Origin: Sporodiniella umbellata
Lineage: Eukaryota > Mucoromycota > Mucoromycetes > Mucorales > Rhizopodaceae
Length of the DNA stretch: 45,560 nucleotides
Assembly: GCA_025677835.1 (NCBI GenBank)
Contig: JAIXMR010000147.1
Location: 1-45,560 of the forward strand
Direction: 5' to 3'
Shown: piece by piece, positions 17,948 through 29,668 of the stretch
How the letters are laid out: every line of letters begins with the position of its first letter
Position numbering within the stretch: position 1 is the stretch's first letter
Made by a program: the position numbers and the translations under genes
Notes under the pieces: model-generated
Database searches by the model: none
What the model was told of the DNA's origin: nothing
What the model saw: the letters and a program-made list of their open reading frames with translations, nothing else

Positions 17948-20401
17948 CTAAGTCTGGATCTTGGTGTGAAATCCATCCTCGGAGGCTTGGCTCTCAAGGA
18001 TAAAGAGGGAGTTTCCTAATGTGGGATTTGAGGGGAAAGGGTGTTGTTTTTTAGTATTGAAATTAAAAACTTTATTTTGTAATCTTACAACCACAGGACT
18101 TTCTAAGGTTTTTTGAGTAGAGAGTGAACTTGGATCGACTAAGGGTAATAATACCGCTGGGGTGTCTTTGATAGGACTCACCACGACAGATTCTATAGAT
18201 TTTCGAGTCGCTACAGGCGGTGAGGGAGGGGGTGTGGGTTGTTGTTGTTGTTGTAGATGAAGCATAGAATAGCGTCGTTCACAGATATCGATCTCTTTGG
18301 GTTCTTCAGCCTCGCTCAAGATAGAGAACGAGTCAGCCACACTTCTGGCAGTCAATGCAGTGGGCGGCAGCATGACGGCAGAGCTTGGGATAGGCAATTG
18401 TGCTTCTTTCGGCAGATGCAAAACATGAGCTGGTACGCTTTTAGTGACACCGGTAAAAGTTGTATGGTTATAGGTCAATTGATCGAGTTCACTCACAGGG
18501 GGCTCGGTGAACTGGAGCTGTTTACGTCGGTATTTTTGAGAGCCTGTTCTCGAAACGGGCGGTGACATAATCGTTTCTTCATCCAGAGTACTCCTGCAAG
18601 AGCCGTGGTTGGGAGCCGCAGGCACACTGGTCTTTGTACTGCCGAACCAAGATTTCACAGAAGAAAACCAACCGTGAGTGGGTTGCTCAGGTGTGAATCC
18701 AAAGCCTACTGTATGGACTTGTTGCTGTTCCAACAGAGGTGGCTTGGGGTAAGGCTTGATAGGCTCCGGTAAGCGTATAGGCTCGACAAGGCTAGAACGC
18801 CGACTACTTACAGGGCTGGTCTGAATAGCGCAATCCACAGCTTGCTTGTGATGGTCGAGAGCAGATGCAAATGCATCAGGTATGTTGTTGGGTGTTTCAG
18901 TAGGCTTCATCGTCATGTTTTCCAGCAAGAGATACCATAATGTACTAGATGTATCACATTCTCCCGTCTGCATTTTCACCAGAGCATCTCGATCAAAACC
19001 GGCGGCTGTGAGGGCTGAAAACAAACGTTGTTCGGTATCCGTCATCCCTTTGTTTTTCCGTGCAAACGAAGAGGGTAAGGAATTTCGAGCAGTACGAGGT
19101 CCAGAAAGTCGTCGGGTGGTATCAAGCGCAGGTGCGGAAAACCTGGGTGATTTCTCCACTATCTCTTTTTTTACAAGTTGGGGTAACAGATCCAGATCGA
19201 TATCGGATACATTGCTGTTATTGGAAGAGGTGGAGGAAGAAGGGGTTAGGCCTTCATCCAGAGTGTTCTCTTCCGTCTCAATCACCCAAGGGTGGTGTAA
19301 CAAAGCATCTGCTGTAAGCCGATTGGAAGGCTCGACCTGGATCATGTTGTGTATTAGACTGCTTAGTTTGGAACTAAAATAGTATGGCATTTGGTAATCT
19401 GCTTGTGTAATTTTTCGTTGGGTGATGACTTCAGAATCATCATCAAAGGGATATTCTCCTGCAAGAAGGGTATAAAGTATGACTCCCAGAGACCAAATAT
19501 CGGTTTCTATCATCACAAAATAAATATAGCAAGCGTAAATAATAAATCAATCTATTTATTGATATAAGGAGAGACTTACCAGGACCCGTGTATTTTTTAC
19601 GCAAAATAATCTCTGGTGCTGAGTAGCTCAAGCTACCACAGAATGTTTCTAAATATTGATTTTTTTGTGTATATCTCGCAAAGCCAAAATCGCAGATTTT
19701 GACGTTATCTTCGGTATCCAACAGAATATTTTCGAGTTTGAGATCTCTGTGGTAAAGTTAAGGAGAAAAGTAAGTCATTTATCAATACATAGGTGTGCCT
19801 AAGGAGAGCTATTGTTAGCTTACCTATGAACAATAGACTGGGAATGACAAAAGCTGATAGCATCTGCCAACTGCCCAAACCATCGATGGACCCTTTCTTC
19901 AGAGCAGCGCCCACCGGAAAGCTCAAGGGCATCCAAGAGATCACCGTTGGGACACAGCTCTGATATGATGTGAATAGCCGATTCGGTTGTAATCATCTCG
20001 TACAACATAACTACATTAGGATGTTTGATTTGTTTTTGGTGATGTATCTCTCTGGCCATTAAAGGTGCATGCTGTTTACTGATCTTTTTAATAGCAACCA
20101 ATTTGCCAGTGAGTTTGTGAAAGCCTTGTCTGACTTTGCCATAGGTTCCCTTGAAAAAATAAAAGGGACACTTTATTAGGGTGAACTGAATCTATATATA
20201 CTATTTTGAATAGTTACTTGGCCTATGGTTTCTCCTATTGTATAGCATCCAACCGATGTCATTTCTTGAGCCGATAATTCTTTGAGTAGTTCATTGTAAT
20301 CCACTGCCAGCTGGCGACTGTAAGCGTTTTTTCCGAACCATGTGTTTATTTACCTTAGCTTGTTGGTTATGTGCTACAGAGTTTCTTGTGTTGCTCAACA
20401 T
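17948..20401 (-). CDS. CAMK/CAMKL-type serine/threonine protein kinase
   Basis: Five exons: 20401-20354, 20310-20218, 20149-19824, 19746-19580 and 19506-17948, giving 730 residues. The kinase domain (about residues 38-300) is complete: GETIGQGTYGKVRQGF, VAIKKISKQ with the ATP lysine, HRDLKLENILL catalytic loop, CDFGFA, GSLSYSAPEI, ETDIWSLGVILYTLLAGEYPF and RLTADALLHHPWV. These features place it in the Snf1/Kin-like CAMKL group. A short conserved helical patch follows (AALTAAGFDRDALVKMQTGE then STLWYLLLENM), resembling the UBA-like segment behind the kinase domain in some fungal CAMKL kinases. The remaining 300 residues are Ser/Pro-rich with likely phosphosites. Exon joins restore GQ|GTYGK and SIVHR|DLKLEN exactly. 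Orthology to a named yeast kinase is not settled. Confidence 0.9.
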
Positions 20402-23400
20402 GATATACTATTTTTATGTATGGTGGGCGGCAATAAAAGGAGTGGAAGGCTTTCTGTTAATATGTGTATGGGTATGCGTTTTGGTGTTGTGACAAGTATT
20501 TTTAATTAAATGTTTGCTTATTTTGGTGCCGGTGAGTTAAAGTCGTATCATATAAAAAGAAGGAAAGTATATGAAAAAAAAAAAGGATTTGAGAAGAATT
20601 AAGAAAAAAACCAAGGTTTTTTTTTGGGTGTATTCTTTTTTTTTTTTTTTTTTTTGTTAATAGTTTGCTTTATGACAAGAAAAGGAAAGAAAAGAAGAAA
20701 AAAAGAAAAAAAAAAGAGGGAAAAGGTAAATGAAAAACTTTTTTTTAGAGTAGAACTGATCGCTAAGAGCAAATAAGGCAAGAGAATATTAAAGATAGGT
20801 GTCACCCCATTTACTGTGCTTATTCTCGGAGCCAATTAGATTAATACAGTATTTCCACCGTCAATTGGTCACTTCGCCGAAGAAATTAGTTCAAATTTTC
20901 AAGTTTTATTGGCCCTGATTTAGAACTCCTTGGATCAGTTTTTTAAAGACGAATGGGTCGTCTTTTTTTTTTAGTTGGTTAAAGTCGAGTTGCACTATAA
21001 AAATACTTAAAGCAGTATATCACAAGCTAAGAAAACCCAAATCAAGAGAGCGAAAATCCCAAAGGCTTAGTATTTTTGATGTGAGTGATGTCAGATTATT
21101 CTTCTTGCGACTGGTCAATTATCAATGCCTGTTTTCTTAGCATTACAACCAGTCCCAAAACAAGCTCAAAGGCCTCTATTCGTTCAATTCATTCATCGTA
21201 ATGAATAGGGGCGTTGGAAAAGCGGCATTTTTAATGCAAAAATCCATCAGGATCAAGAGCTGTAGTAGGCAATACAATCGTAGTACAGATAGATTGGATG
21301 ATGAAAGACAATGAACTTAATGCGGCTACGAAGCTGGCGTTTGGGTGGCATCTTAAAATCACCTTAAGGGCGAACATGAAATCATGTAAGTTTTTTGGTG
21401 TTATGTTTGAAGTTTTTATTGCTTTTTCTTTCAAACGGCCCATTCATTACAACTACATCAGGTCTTTCTTCCTTATATCTTAAACTGTTACATTTTTCAC
21501 AGGGCTATGCTTTTAGGTCGACCGTTGTCTCAGGAATCAATACGGAACTTTTCTTTTATGATTTTATGATTCAATGTCACTACGACTTCTTTTATTGCTA
21601 TATCCATAGAACCCAACGTTCTCCTTTAGTTCTGAGATACATAGGTAATATGAACAAGTAAGATGTGGTTCAGTATGTGATTGAATCAGCCATTAAGAAA
21701 GACGTATAGCTTCGTTTGCACCCTACGCTTCATTATAATGTTGTGGCAAGGTACCAAACTACTCAATCTTAAACAGTGCAAATCTTCAGTTCTTAACCTA
21801 AAAAAGCCCTTTGCCCTCATTTAATCATTACTAGTCTCTGTGTTTGTACACACATACAGTACATAATGAAAAATACTTTGGAGGGGCGGGACCGTGATAA
21901 AATGGAAAACACAAGGTCATCTTTTTTTTTGTTGTTGTTGTTGAAATTATGAGGAATGGTAGGAGCAATATAGCTAAAGTTTAGCAAAGGTTAATATGAG
22001 CTAAGACGCTACCCACCTGCAGATTTTTGAGCCCCTAAAAAAAAAACTTACGAGTATATAAAACTAAGATCTGGTACGTGTTCTAAGATACTATATATGA
22101 ATCATTCATTGAAATGTTTGGGGTACTCTTTTTCGCGATTAGAATTGTCCTAGAGTACATATTTTTTTCTTACTGTGGATATAGATAAAGAGCTGTGTAT
22201 TATACGAAAATAAAAATAGCCTCAATGTCAAAGAAGATACAGTATGGTGAAATACGAAAATTAGCCGAGGAGGTGGCGTCTGTCTGAATATCATTCCTAT
22301 CAATTTTGCTTCAACTCAAGCCTAAAGTTTTTGTTTTTGTTTACCGCTTTTTATATGTTTGCTCTTGATACGAAGATATTCAGCTAATCTTGAAAGCTTA
22401 TACACGTATTAAAGGAGATATTAATTTAATATACTATTAGCGTAAAAGTGATACAGATGGATAAGTGGCTATAAAAATGCTTGACCAATTGGTTTATCGA
22501 GATTTGCCTTGGCAAAATGGCTTTTTAATAGTGCAAACACTATGGGAAATTAGATAGTATCTTAAAAAACATGTTTCAGGAACGACGTTTGTAGTTTAAC
22601 ACTAGCATGTTACTTTCTCAGGCCTTAAAAATAAAATATTACATGACTTCATATACACTCAAAGCCCCATTTGATTCTTGGCTATGGCCTTTTCGATCTT
22701 TACTTGTATTGACAAACTACAATGGAATCTCTTAAAGGCTGGTCTACTTTTTTTTTCGTTTGGCACCCTCCGAAAAGAGTAACACAAATATATGTCCAGA
22801 CTGTATCGGATGTTTAATCTAAAATTGTGTAAAAAAAAGACCGATAAAGTATAGCTTGGGACCATATTGAAAGGGTTCATACACAAGTGTATAGATAAAA
22901 GATTAAAGATTGAAGCACAAGTAAACAAAATCAACACTTCTCGAAGTATTTCAACACATACAAAAGCTTTTGCTCTATTAAGATGTGTTTTCTCTGTGAA
23001 TAATATTGGAAGCTAGCTCACACATGGATTTTAGCACCAGGGCCTCTCTAATAGTAATTAGCCAACTGTGTTTTCATTGATAGCTTAGGAAGACTTTTTT
23101 ACTTATGTATTCTTTAAATCTCCAACATTAATTTTATCACAGAAAGAAATTGTAGACATGCTAACGTTTGACAGTTAGGCACCGACACTACACTTTTTTA
23201 GAAAAAAACTTTAGCTTAGCTATATGGCCGGCGGTTTTACGAAAAACAAGGCAGGTATTGAATATGCAGTGCTATGTTCTATAATCAACGCACATTAGAG
23301 CCTGTAGGGCTTGTTAATATATACAAATATTAATGCCAGTTGACGAAAAAATGGCTTTCGGAGGTGCGGAGCACTATGACATAGTAAGGTGCTCATAAAA

Positions 23401-24975
23401 CTTACCGAGTGTAAAAACCGACAGTATGTTTTTCTTCACAAAGAAAATAAACTCGTTTCTAAAAATAGCGTTAATAAAACAAAACAAGTAGAGTCTTCAA
23501 GCAAAATATTCTTTGTTTTTAAATGTATAAGTCAATCAAATGAGGCAAAAACAAGAAAAAGGGAGCTAAAATCATGTAATGATATGCATGTAAGACTAAA
23601 GTAGTATGAGCAAAAGACATTAAGTACTTAATTTTGTATTCGCTACCAATTTCAAAGTAGGGTTTTTCTATACTACTGTATGTTTGAATATTGAAAGTTG
23701 CCTGACATTATATCAGCAAAATAAACCAACCTGTACCTTTTTTCGGTGGTTGTTTAAAACTAATATTGTTCTAGCCCAGGTGGCGCTTTTTATCTAGTCT
23801 CGTTAGCAAGAGAGGTATTTTTAATGATCAAGCTTTAGGAAAACTCGAGTAAAATAGAATATACGGTGATTATTGCATTTAAAAATGAGGCAATCAAAGC
23901 TCCCTCCTTAAAAACCAAACAACAGAGTTGCATACAAATAAAACTTGATTCCCATATTCATTTTCAAAGTAAGCAAATAGAGCCTATAAAGGCAACGGTA
24001 CACCAAACATCCCAAGAAAATATATATCTGTATATTTATCTAAGTTTTATAGTAATTTCCTTGTTTGCTTCCATATTGTACCGTTCAACCTTAAGCCATC
24101 CAAAGGTTTTAATTAATCGGCTTGATTACTTCAAAATAGAGTTCGGTCTCCATTTAAAAGTCAGCATGGAGGTTGTTAAAATGAAAACCTTTAATAACAA
24201 TCTAAATACGTCCAAAGTGTTTGACTTGATATTCAAATGGACCTACATGAGCTAAGATGGTTTTCCAAAAGAAACAAATCAATCTCATTAATAAAAGACT
24301 GCTATCTGGACGCATTCTAAAGCATAAGCTGGTAAAACAAACAATACACGAAATTTGCTTGACAACCATAACCCTTTAATTGAAATTGAAAATGCAAGGA
24401 CCTGATCTTGACCCTCACCCATTTTGTTTTTTGTAAGGATATAAAAAGATACAGAGCGCGTTTTTTTTTTTCGAGTATGCTGCCCAGACTTATTTTCGCT
24501 TTGGACCACTAGAGATTTTAATTGTTGAAAATAAGTGAGTGGTTATTTTGGCGTGCTGGCATTTGATTATTGTTTTGCCTCATAAGGGAGTAACGCCAGT
24601 ATCAGAAAGCCTAGAAGGATTCCATTTGAGGAAAAATATGATCGGAAACTTTAATTAATCAACTATTTATTAACTAATACAGTCCCTTTTCAGCCTCGAA
24701 CTATAGCGCGTACAACATTACAAAACAAGGTCTGTATTTAATTGAGTGTTGCTACGGATTAGATAGCAGCGTAACGCACAGGCTTCTATACTGGCTTGTT
24801 TTTACCAGAGCCACATGCGCTTTCTACGTTTTACGTTGTACAATAGACAAGGAAAGATGATGTCATTCACTGGGTTCACTGATAGATTTTATTCATGCGG
24901 GGCCATTCATCTGGTGACTGCTGAATCAAGGATAAGCTTGGTTTCTAATTCTGGTTTTATGGATTTTCTGACAGT
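20402..24975. other. Gene-poor AT-rich stretch with coding remnants
   Basis: About 4.6 kb with no intact gene. The first 400 bases are the kinase promoter plus A/T runs (20573-20750). From about 20.8 kb the sequence changes: long homopolymers vanish and AT-rich mixed sequence takes over. One remnant with protein-like composition (21125-21661) is listed separately. Another frame of 130 codons at 23866-24255 is AT-biased and unassigned. No terminal inverted repeats, reverse transcriptase or transposase motif was found by eye. Confidence 0.5.
21125..21661 (+). pseudogene. Unassigned coding remnant, disrupted
   Basis: Protein-like segments lie in successive plus-strand frames but are broken by stops. 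From ATG 21125 there is LALQPVPKQAQRPLFVQF, which ends at a TAG. Then comes VVQIDWMMKDNELNAATKLA with FGWHLKITLRANMKSCKFFG at about 21265-21395, then a third frame with GYAFRSTVVSGINTELFFYD to the stop at 21659. Balanced composition (W, H, C, N) argues against chance, but I do not recognise the family. A TATA-like ATAAAAATA lies at about 20997. An unrecognised intron-rich gene is possible instead of a pseudogene. Confidence 0.3.
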
Positions 24976-27600
24976 ATGCTTGTATTTCTCAAAGCAAGCG
25001 GTCGACAGCTTACCAATAGATGGATACATACAAGTAGAACCAACTCCGAGGCGAAAATGCCTGTGAATAGAGGAAGAGTGTACCGAAAGCGCCTGACAGA
25101 AGCCAAGATATTGGGTATTTTCTTCGCGTATATTCTCTTGTGTTGTTAATCGTTTTCATTCACAATCAGCTAGCTTTTTGAAGACCAACTATTTTCAGTA
25201 CACTAAACCTAGCCCTTTAGTTTCTCGTTACGAATCTCTCTTGGATCAAAACATGTGGAAAGAGCTTGAGTGCAGTATTCAATCAGGCCTCCAACCCAAT
25301 AGGGCCCCGATAACAGTGAATCATATGGAAATCATAGTGCCTGCTCCCGGTTCTTATTATTTTCAAAACTATCTAGTTCGAAAACTGGCTGTTAAAGCAA
25401 AGGCTGACCTTTTTGTTTTGGATGTCTTTGACTTGACAAAATTAAAGCAATTGATTCTTCAAGGCCGCTGTAAATAATATGCTTACAAGGCTTATAGACA
25501 CAAATGACTGATCGAATGATTCTAAGGACATTAGCTTCTGTTGAAAGCCTATACAGTCTCAAGAGTATTGAAAGACGAACAAAAGAAGAAGCAAGCTCTA
25601 CCAAGCAGGATACGGCTAAAGTCTATAGAAAAGAAGAGGATATGTCTGAAGACGAGGAAGAAAGTGAAGACGAAATAAGGCAAGGTGACGACAGCGATGA
25701 TGAAAGCAGTGATGAAGACGACGGCTACGAAACAGTTGAGGAAGAAAAAATCAATGTCTGTTTCAAAGGAAGGAATCACAGAATCAGCCTTGACGACTTG
25801 GGAAAAGAGAAGAACGATACAGTCAATGCTTTTTTGGATTCTGTTTCTACTAAATGCAAAGCTCTATTTAAGCAATTACTTTTTTTGAATGCAACAAGCA
25901 AAGTGATTCACCTAAGAGATTCTTCTATGATGGAGGATACCTTTACTCAACTCATACTAAAACCTCTTGTGACGGCTACAGAAGAACTGAGACAGGAGGG
26001 GCATGGGTTGGTATTGGTTGTAACGCATTCTGAAAATACACCTATTAAACACCGGTTTTCGCCAGCTTTCAAAAACATGAGTAGTACCTTACTGTTGCCC
26101 TTTGGAAACGACTGGGAGACTGTAATGAAGAGCGATGAAACAAAAAGAATAGCTGAGATTAATACCAAAGGCTGGATTACGATGTCTGCTCAAAAGAGCA
26201 TCCTCAATATCAAAGTGCCCTCTTACCAAAGTGCATTCGCAAATAGTGTGAAAGAGCTGCCAGGTATATCAGAGACATTATGGCCTCTACAAGAGCTAGA
26301 GCAACGATCCGCTATGGTGATCGGTCGAGCAATTGAAAATCAAAAAAATGCCTTGGATTTTCTAGATTTTGAAGCGGTGAACGACATGTTTTTAGATTCA
26401 CTGAAAAAAGTTTTATTGGGAACTGAAAAAACGTTTTATAAGCATGACATGGTTGATTTAGAAACTCTTAAAGAAACATGCAATTCATACGAGCGCAGGC
26501 TACTAAAGAGTGTCACAGATCCAAGTATAATTAGACTCGTCTAGTTTTTTGAGTCCATACTAACCAAGCCAGGGTTTAGAAAAACTACAAGGCTCTTTCA
26601 AAGACATATGTGTCAAGCCTTCTACTATTGAGACATTATATTCTCTGGTGTCGCTTCCACTTACATACCCAGATTTTTTTAGTCGAGGGATCCTAAAAAA
26701 AAACTTCATCCCAGGAGTTCTTTTATTTGGTCCTTCTGGCACAGGCAAGGTGTGTATACTTTTCGACATTTGATTTTGTTACTAAAACGCATATGATCAG
26801 ACTCTATTGGCTAAAGCTGTAGCAAAAGAAAGTGGAAGTATAATGTTGGATATTAAAGCCAGTGACGTGTAAGCAAAATCTAAGAAATAGAGTAAAGAAC
26901 AAAAAAATTCACAAAGTCATAGATACGATATGTATGTGGGTCAAGGTGAAAAAAACGTAAGAGCAATTTTTTCTCTAGCAAGAAAGATTTCGCCATGCGT
27001 CATCTTCATAGACGAGGTGGACAGTTTAATGGGTCAACGAGGGTCTGACTATTCATCTAAATCTCACCGAGAAATAGTCAATCAATTCATGATTGAATGG
27101 GATGGGCTGTCGACCAAAAACCAAGGTATATTAGTCATGGCAGCTACCAATCGACCCTTTGATTTAGATCCTGGTGTTTTGAGGCGAATGCCTCAACGTA
27201 TTTTATGTATGTTTTAATATTGTTATATCCAATACTAGGCTTACTTGTGTTTTTAGTGGACTTACCCAACGAACAAGATAGACTGAAGATTTTAAAAATT
27301 CTTTTAAAAGAGCAAGAGCACAAGGTTGATCTGGTAAAGTTGTCTAAAAGTACCCAAAACTATTCTGGTTCAGACCTTAAAAACATGTGTGTCACTGCTG
27401 CGTTAAAAGCAATTCAAGAGCATATCAAGTCAGGTGGTACTGAAACTGTAATACTAACAGAAAATCACTTTGAAGAATCCCTTAAGATTGTCTTGCCTAG
27501 TTTGAGCGAAGAAACGGGCATTTTGGCAGAAATAAAAAAATGGGATAGTCAGTTTGGAAATGGAAGGAAAGAAAGAAAAAGTAGCTTTGGATTTTCTTAA
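24976..27600 (+). CDS. Mitochondrial AAA ATPase (Msp1/ATAD1-like AAA module)
   Basis: Seven exons: 24976-25114, 25170-25469, 25535-26524, 26580-26749, 26801-26868, 26923-27206 and 27257-27600, giving 764 residues. The N-terminus MLVFLKASGRQLTNRWIHTS is a classic basic, amphipathic mitochondrial presequence with a fungal-type IHTS cleavage region. Residues about 60-160 and 170-470 form a degenerate first module (VPAPGSYYFQNYLVRKLA, FVLDVFDL) interrupted by an acidic stretch (SEDEEESEDE). The second AAA module is complete: FGPSGTGKT (Walker A, split by intron 4), KASDVYDMYVGQGEKN, CVIFIDEVDSL (Walker B), AATNRPFDLD (sensor 1) and LRRMPQR (arginine fingers). Each join keeps phase and restores family text (DPKKLQGSFKDI). 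The architecture matches a fungal family of mitochondrial AAA ATPases of unclear role, probably membrane-protein quality control. A stop at 25474 is intronic, not a break. Confidence 0.9.
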
Positions 27601-27769
27601 ACACTTTCCATACATATCATATCCTAATAAATACCTTACGTAAATTACCCCAAATTTTACATGTATTTTATATAAAAAAGTTTTGCTATATTTATTTAAT
27701 TTACAGATTTAAAGCAAAAAGAATGGATTGTAATATCTAAATGGAGCTGTTGTTGTTGTTTGAGACTGT

Positions 27770-29604
27770 TTACCAAGAGTCAATCTTCATTGTACCGTTC
27801 TCTAATAAATTTGTATGCATTTTGAAAACCTTGTCAAGCATTTGGGGTTCATGACCTCTGCCAGAAGCAAGACACTTTTTAGTGGCCATATCAAGGTAGT
27901 CTTGTAACAATGGCTTATATTCAGGATGAGCGCACTTATCAATGACTACTTGAGCACGTTCACGAGGAGATAAACCACGAAGATCTGCCAAGCCTTGCTC
28001 GGTTACAAACACATCGAGGTCGTGTTCAGTTTGGTCTACGTGACTAACCATAGGCACGACACAACTTACACCGTTAGGGTCTTTCTTTGAAGGACGACTG
28101 GAGGGAGAGTGCATGACACTAAGCTTAGCATTACGAAGGAAATCGGCAGAACCACCCAATCCGTTCAACATACCAGAGCCGCAAACCAAAGTGGAGTTAG
28201 CATGACCATACATATCGAACTCAACAGGAGTGTTCATAGCAATACACCCTAAACGGCGAATGATTTCAGGGGAGTTGGAAACTTGTTGAGATCTCAGCAA
28301 TAATCTATCCTTATAACGGGCCCAGTTTTCATAAAATCTATCAAACCCTTCAGGAGAGAAACGAATTGAAGTAGCACTGGCAAACTTGAGCTTTTCGGAG
28401 TCAAAGAACTCAAGAAACGTGTCTTGTAACACTTCAGTAAATCTAGTTGTCCACATGAGTTAGAAATTCTAATTTTCTTCCGTTAAGACCAACTTACACT
28501 GTAACGTTTTTGAAGGGTGAGTTTGCTAAACCTCCAATAACGGCATTAGCAATATTACCAATACCTGATTGTAAAGGTAAAAGATTTTCAGGCAAACGTC
28601 CTTGTTTAACCTCATGCTCAAAAAACTCAATAAGGTGATCAGCAATAGCCTGAGACTTCTTGTCTGCAGGTGTGTTGGGTCCTGTCATGTCTGGACGGTC
28701 GCTTTCAATCACGGCAATAACTTTTTCAGTGTCGATAGGAATAGCGGTCTATTGTTTTGATTTTTTAGCGTCTTTTTACTTGATTTTGATTTATACTGAC
28801 TTACGGTTCCAATTCTATCTTCTGTACTCATTATGAGATAGGGCTTACGATGAGGGGGAAGGGATGACATGGAAATGTCATGTAAGCCTTCGAAAGAGGG
28901 AATACGCGTATTGACTTCAATAATAATCTTGTCAGCCATTTGAATCAACTCTGGGGTGGCACCTACAGAAGCACCAGGAACAATCCAACCATCCTCTGTG
29001 ATGGCTGTTGCTTCTACAATTACAATATCCAGCTTCTTGCTGTCAGGTTTATCTTTGGTATAATAGCCTTGTAAAAGTAAAGAGTAAGACAAGGGTTTTG
29101 TCTTTTTATCGGGTATTTTTTTTTTTTTTGCTTTTCTTACCGTAAACAAGATCTTGGGGAAACATAGACAGATGCTTATCGGCAAATCGAATACGGCCTT
29201 CGTTAATCCCCTTCTTGATGTTCTTTCCTACTTGATGAGGGTAGCGACGGTCAATCATGTCTAATTCAGCCCATCGATCTTCACACTCAGGACCAGAGGA
29301 GGCGCCGACAAACAAATTGAATTTCATTTCACCCTGAAGCTTGTTCTTTTCTACATGATCAGCCAGAGCGACTGGAACCATCTTTGGGTACCCAACACCA
29401 GTGAAACCAGACCATCCGAGGTATCTTTTTAAGTACAAGAAAAAGATAAGTACTTAATAGCCACAAGAACAACCAAAAAAAGTCCTTTTGCAACACTTAC
29501 TGTCCATTCTTAAAAAATTGAAGTGTTTCCTCAGGCTTCATAACCTTGTTTAAGAGTTGAGGTCGACGAACTCTGGATTTAAGTGCAGCGCTAACAGCAG
29601 ACAT
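27770..29604 (-). CDS. ACH1: Acetyl-CoA hydrolase / acetate CoA-transferase
   Basis: Five exons: 29604-29501, 29424-29141, 29067-28805, 28748-28498 and 28442-27770, giving 524 residues (yeast Ach1 is 526). The family moves CoA between succinyl-CoA, acetate and acetyl-CoA in mitochondria and detoxifies acetate. Diagnostic strips are [79 protein letters not shown] and [20 protein letters not shown]. Splice joins restore NGQ|YLGW, YG|YYTKD, RIGT|TAIP and NVTV|FTEVLQD. The N-terminus [18 protein letters not shown] is short and basic, compatible with import. Intron 2 has a poly-T run. A TATA box lies 57 bases upstream of the ATG. The gene is convergent with the AAA ATPase gene, with 169 bases between stops. 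Confidence 0.96.
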
Positions 29605-29660
29605 TATGACGAAATAATAAGAAAATGAGTTACACTAGAAAAGAAGAGAAAAGCGGTCAG

Positions 29661-29668
29661 CTTTTATA
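29661..29668 (-). promoter_or_regulatory. TATA box of ACH1
   Basis: TATAAAAG on the minus strand, 57 bases before the ACH1 ATG at 29604, at a distance suited to a short 5' leader. It stands out clearly from the surrounding sequence. Confidence 0.6.

Noticed and set aside
25470..25534. Apparent stop codon breaking the AAA ATPase gene
   Set aside because: A 65-base GT...TTAG intron removes it and keeps phase, joining LILQGR to SSVESL.
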